The translations under genes and the position numbers were made by a program. Source: Candidatus Poribacteria bacterium (GTDB taxonomy: Bacteria; Poribacteria; WGA-4E; WGA-3G). From it: a DNA stretch of 5,732 nt. Of this stretch, positions 5,684-5,732 are shown one piece after another (the first letter of the stretch is position 1; every line of letters begins with the position of its first letter). The stretch is taken from assembly GCA_009835515.1 (NCBI GenBank), contig VXXH01000614.1, forward strand, positions 1-5,732, given 5' to 3'. Below the pieces are notes generated by a model that worked only from the letters and a program-made list of their open reading frames with translations, searched no databases and was not told the origin of the DNA.

Positions 5684-5732
5684 GCTGGTGTTGACGTGTC
5701 GGCGGCGACGGGAGGAGGCGGGGTGGGGTCTG
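5684..5732. other. G-rich tail, possible contig-end artefact
   Basis: By hand count 36 of 49 bases are G or C, far above the neighbouring sequence, ending in repeated G-runs (5710-5728). The left arm of the preceding inverted repeat continues outward through AAGGGGACTTTAA when read on the opposite strand, but the right arm stops matching at 5683, exactly where this stretch starts. No coding signal is visible. Confidence 0.45.

Overview
The window looks like a bacterial contig from an uncultured lineage. The best guess is a Candidatus Poribacteria-like genome, from the style of the LamG secreted protein, the tandem AAA protein and the many short palindromic intergenic repeats. That placement rests on general resemblance only and no search was run.

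Layout. The left third (1 to about 1771, minus strand) is one long open frame that runs off the window edge. It encodes a two-lobed AAA ATPase whose P-loop has lost its usual Gly and Ser/Thr. A perfect 10-bp-stem palindrome lies in its leader. Next, on the same strand, is a secreted LamG/concanavalin A-like protein (1951-2739) with a strong ribosome binding site. A near-consensus sigma70 promoter serves it, and a MITE-like inverted-repeat element sits in its leader. Across a divergent spacer lie two plus-strand genes: a MATE-family multidrug/cation antiporter (3227-4600), with its own TTGACC-N17-TAATAT promoter, and a two-domain rhodanese sulfurtransferase (4733-5569). A second MITE-like element fills most of the gap between those two genes. 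The right end holds an imperfect inverted repeat of C- and G-rich tracts, then 49 bases of unusually G-rich sequence that may be an assembly artefact.

Main discovery. The sulfurtransferase frame is interrupted by one TGA at 5432-5434, and the rest of the C-terminal rhodanese domain continues in the same frame to a TAA at 5567-5569. The TGA falls exactly where rhodaneses carry their catalytic cysteine (Y-[TGA]-Q-G-G-Y-R, the CxxGxR loop). The simplest reading is a selenocysteine-containing rhodanese of 278 residues. An ordinary ORF call would truncate it at 233 residues and lose the active site. Several hairpins can be drawn just downstream, but none is a textbook bacterial SECIS, so the recoding signal is unproven.

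The genes show no clear shared pathway. The AAA and LamG genes point one way, and the MATE and rhodanese genes the other, from a spacer with promoters on both strands.
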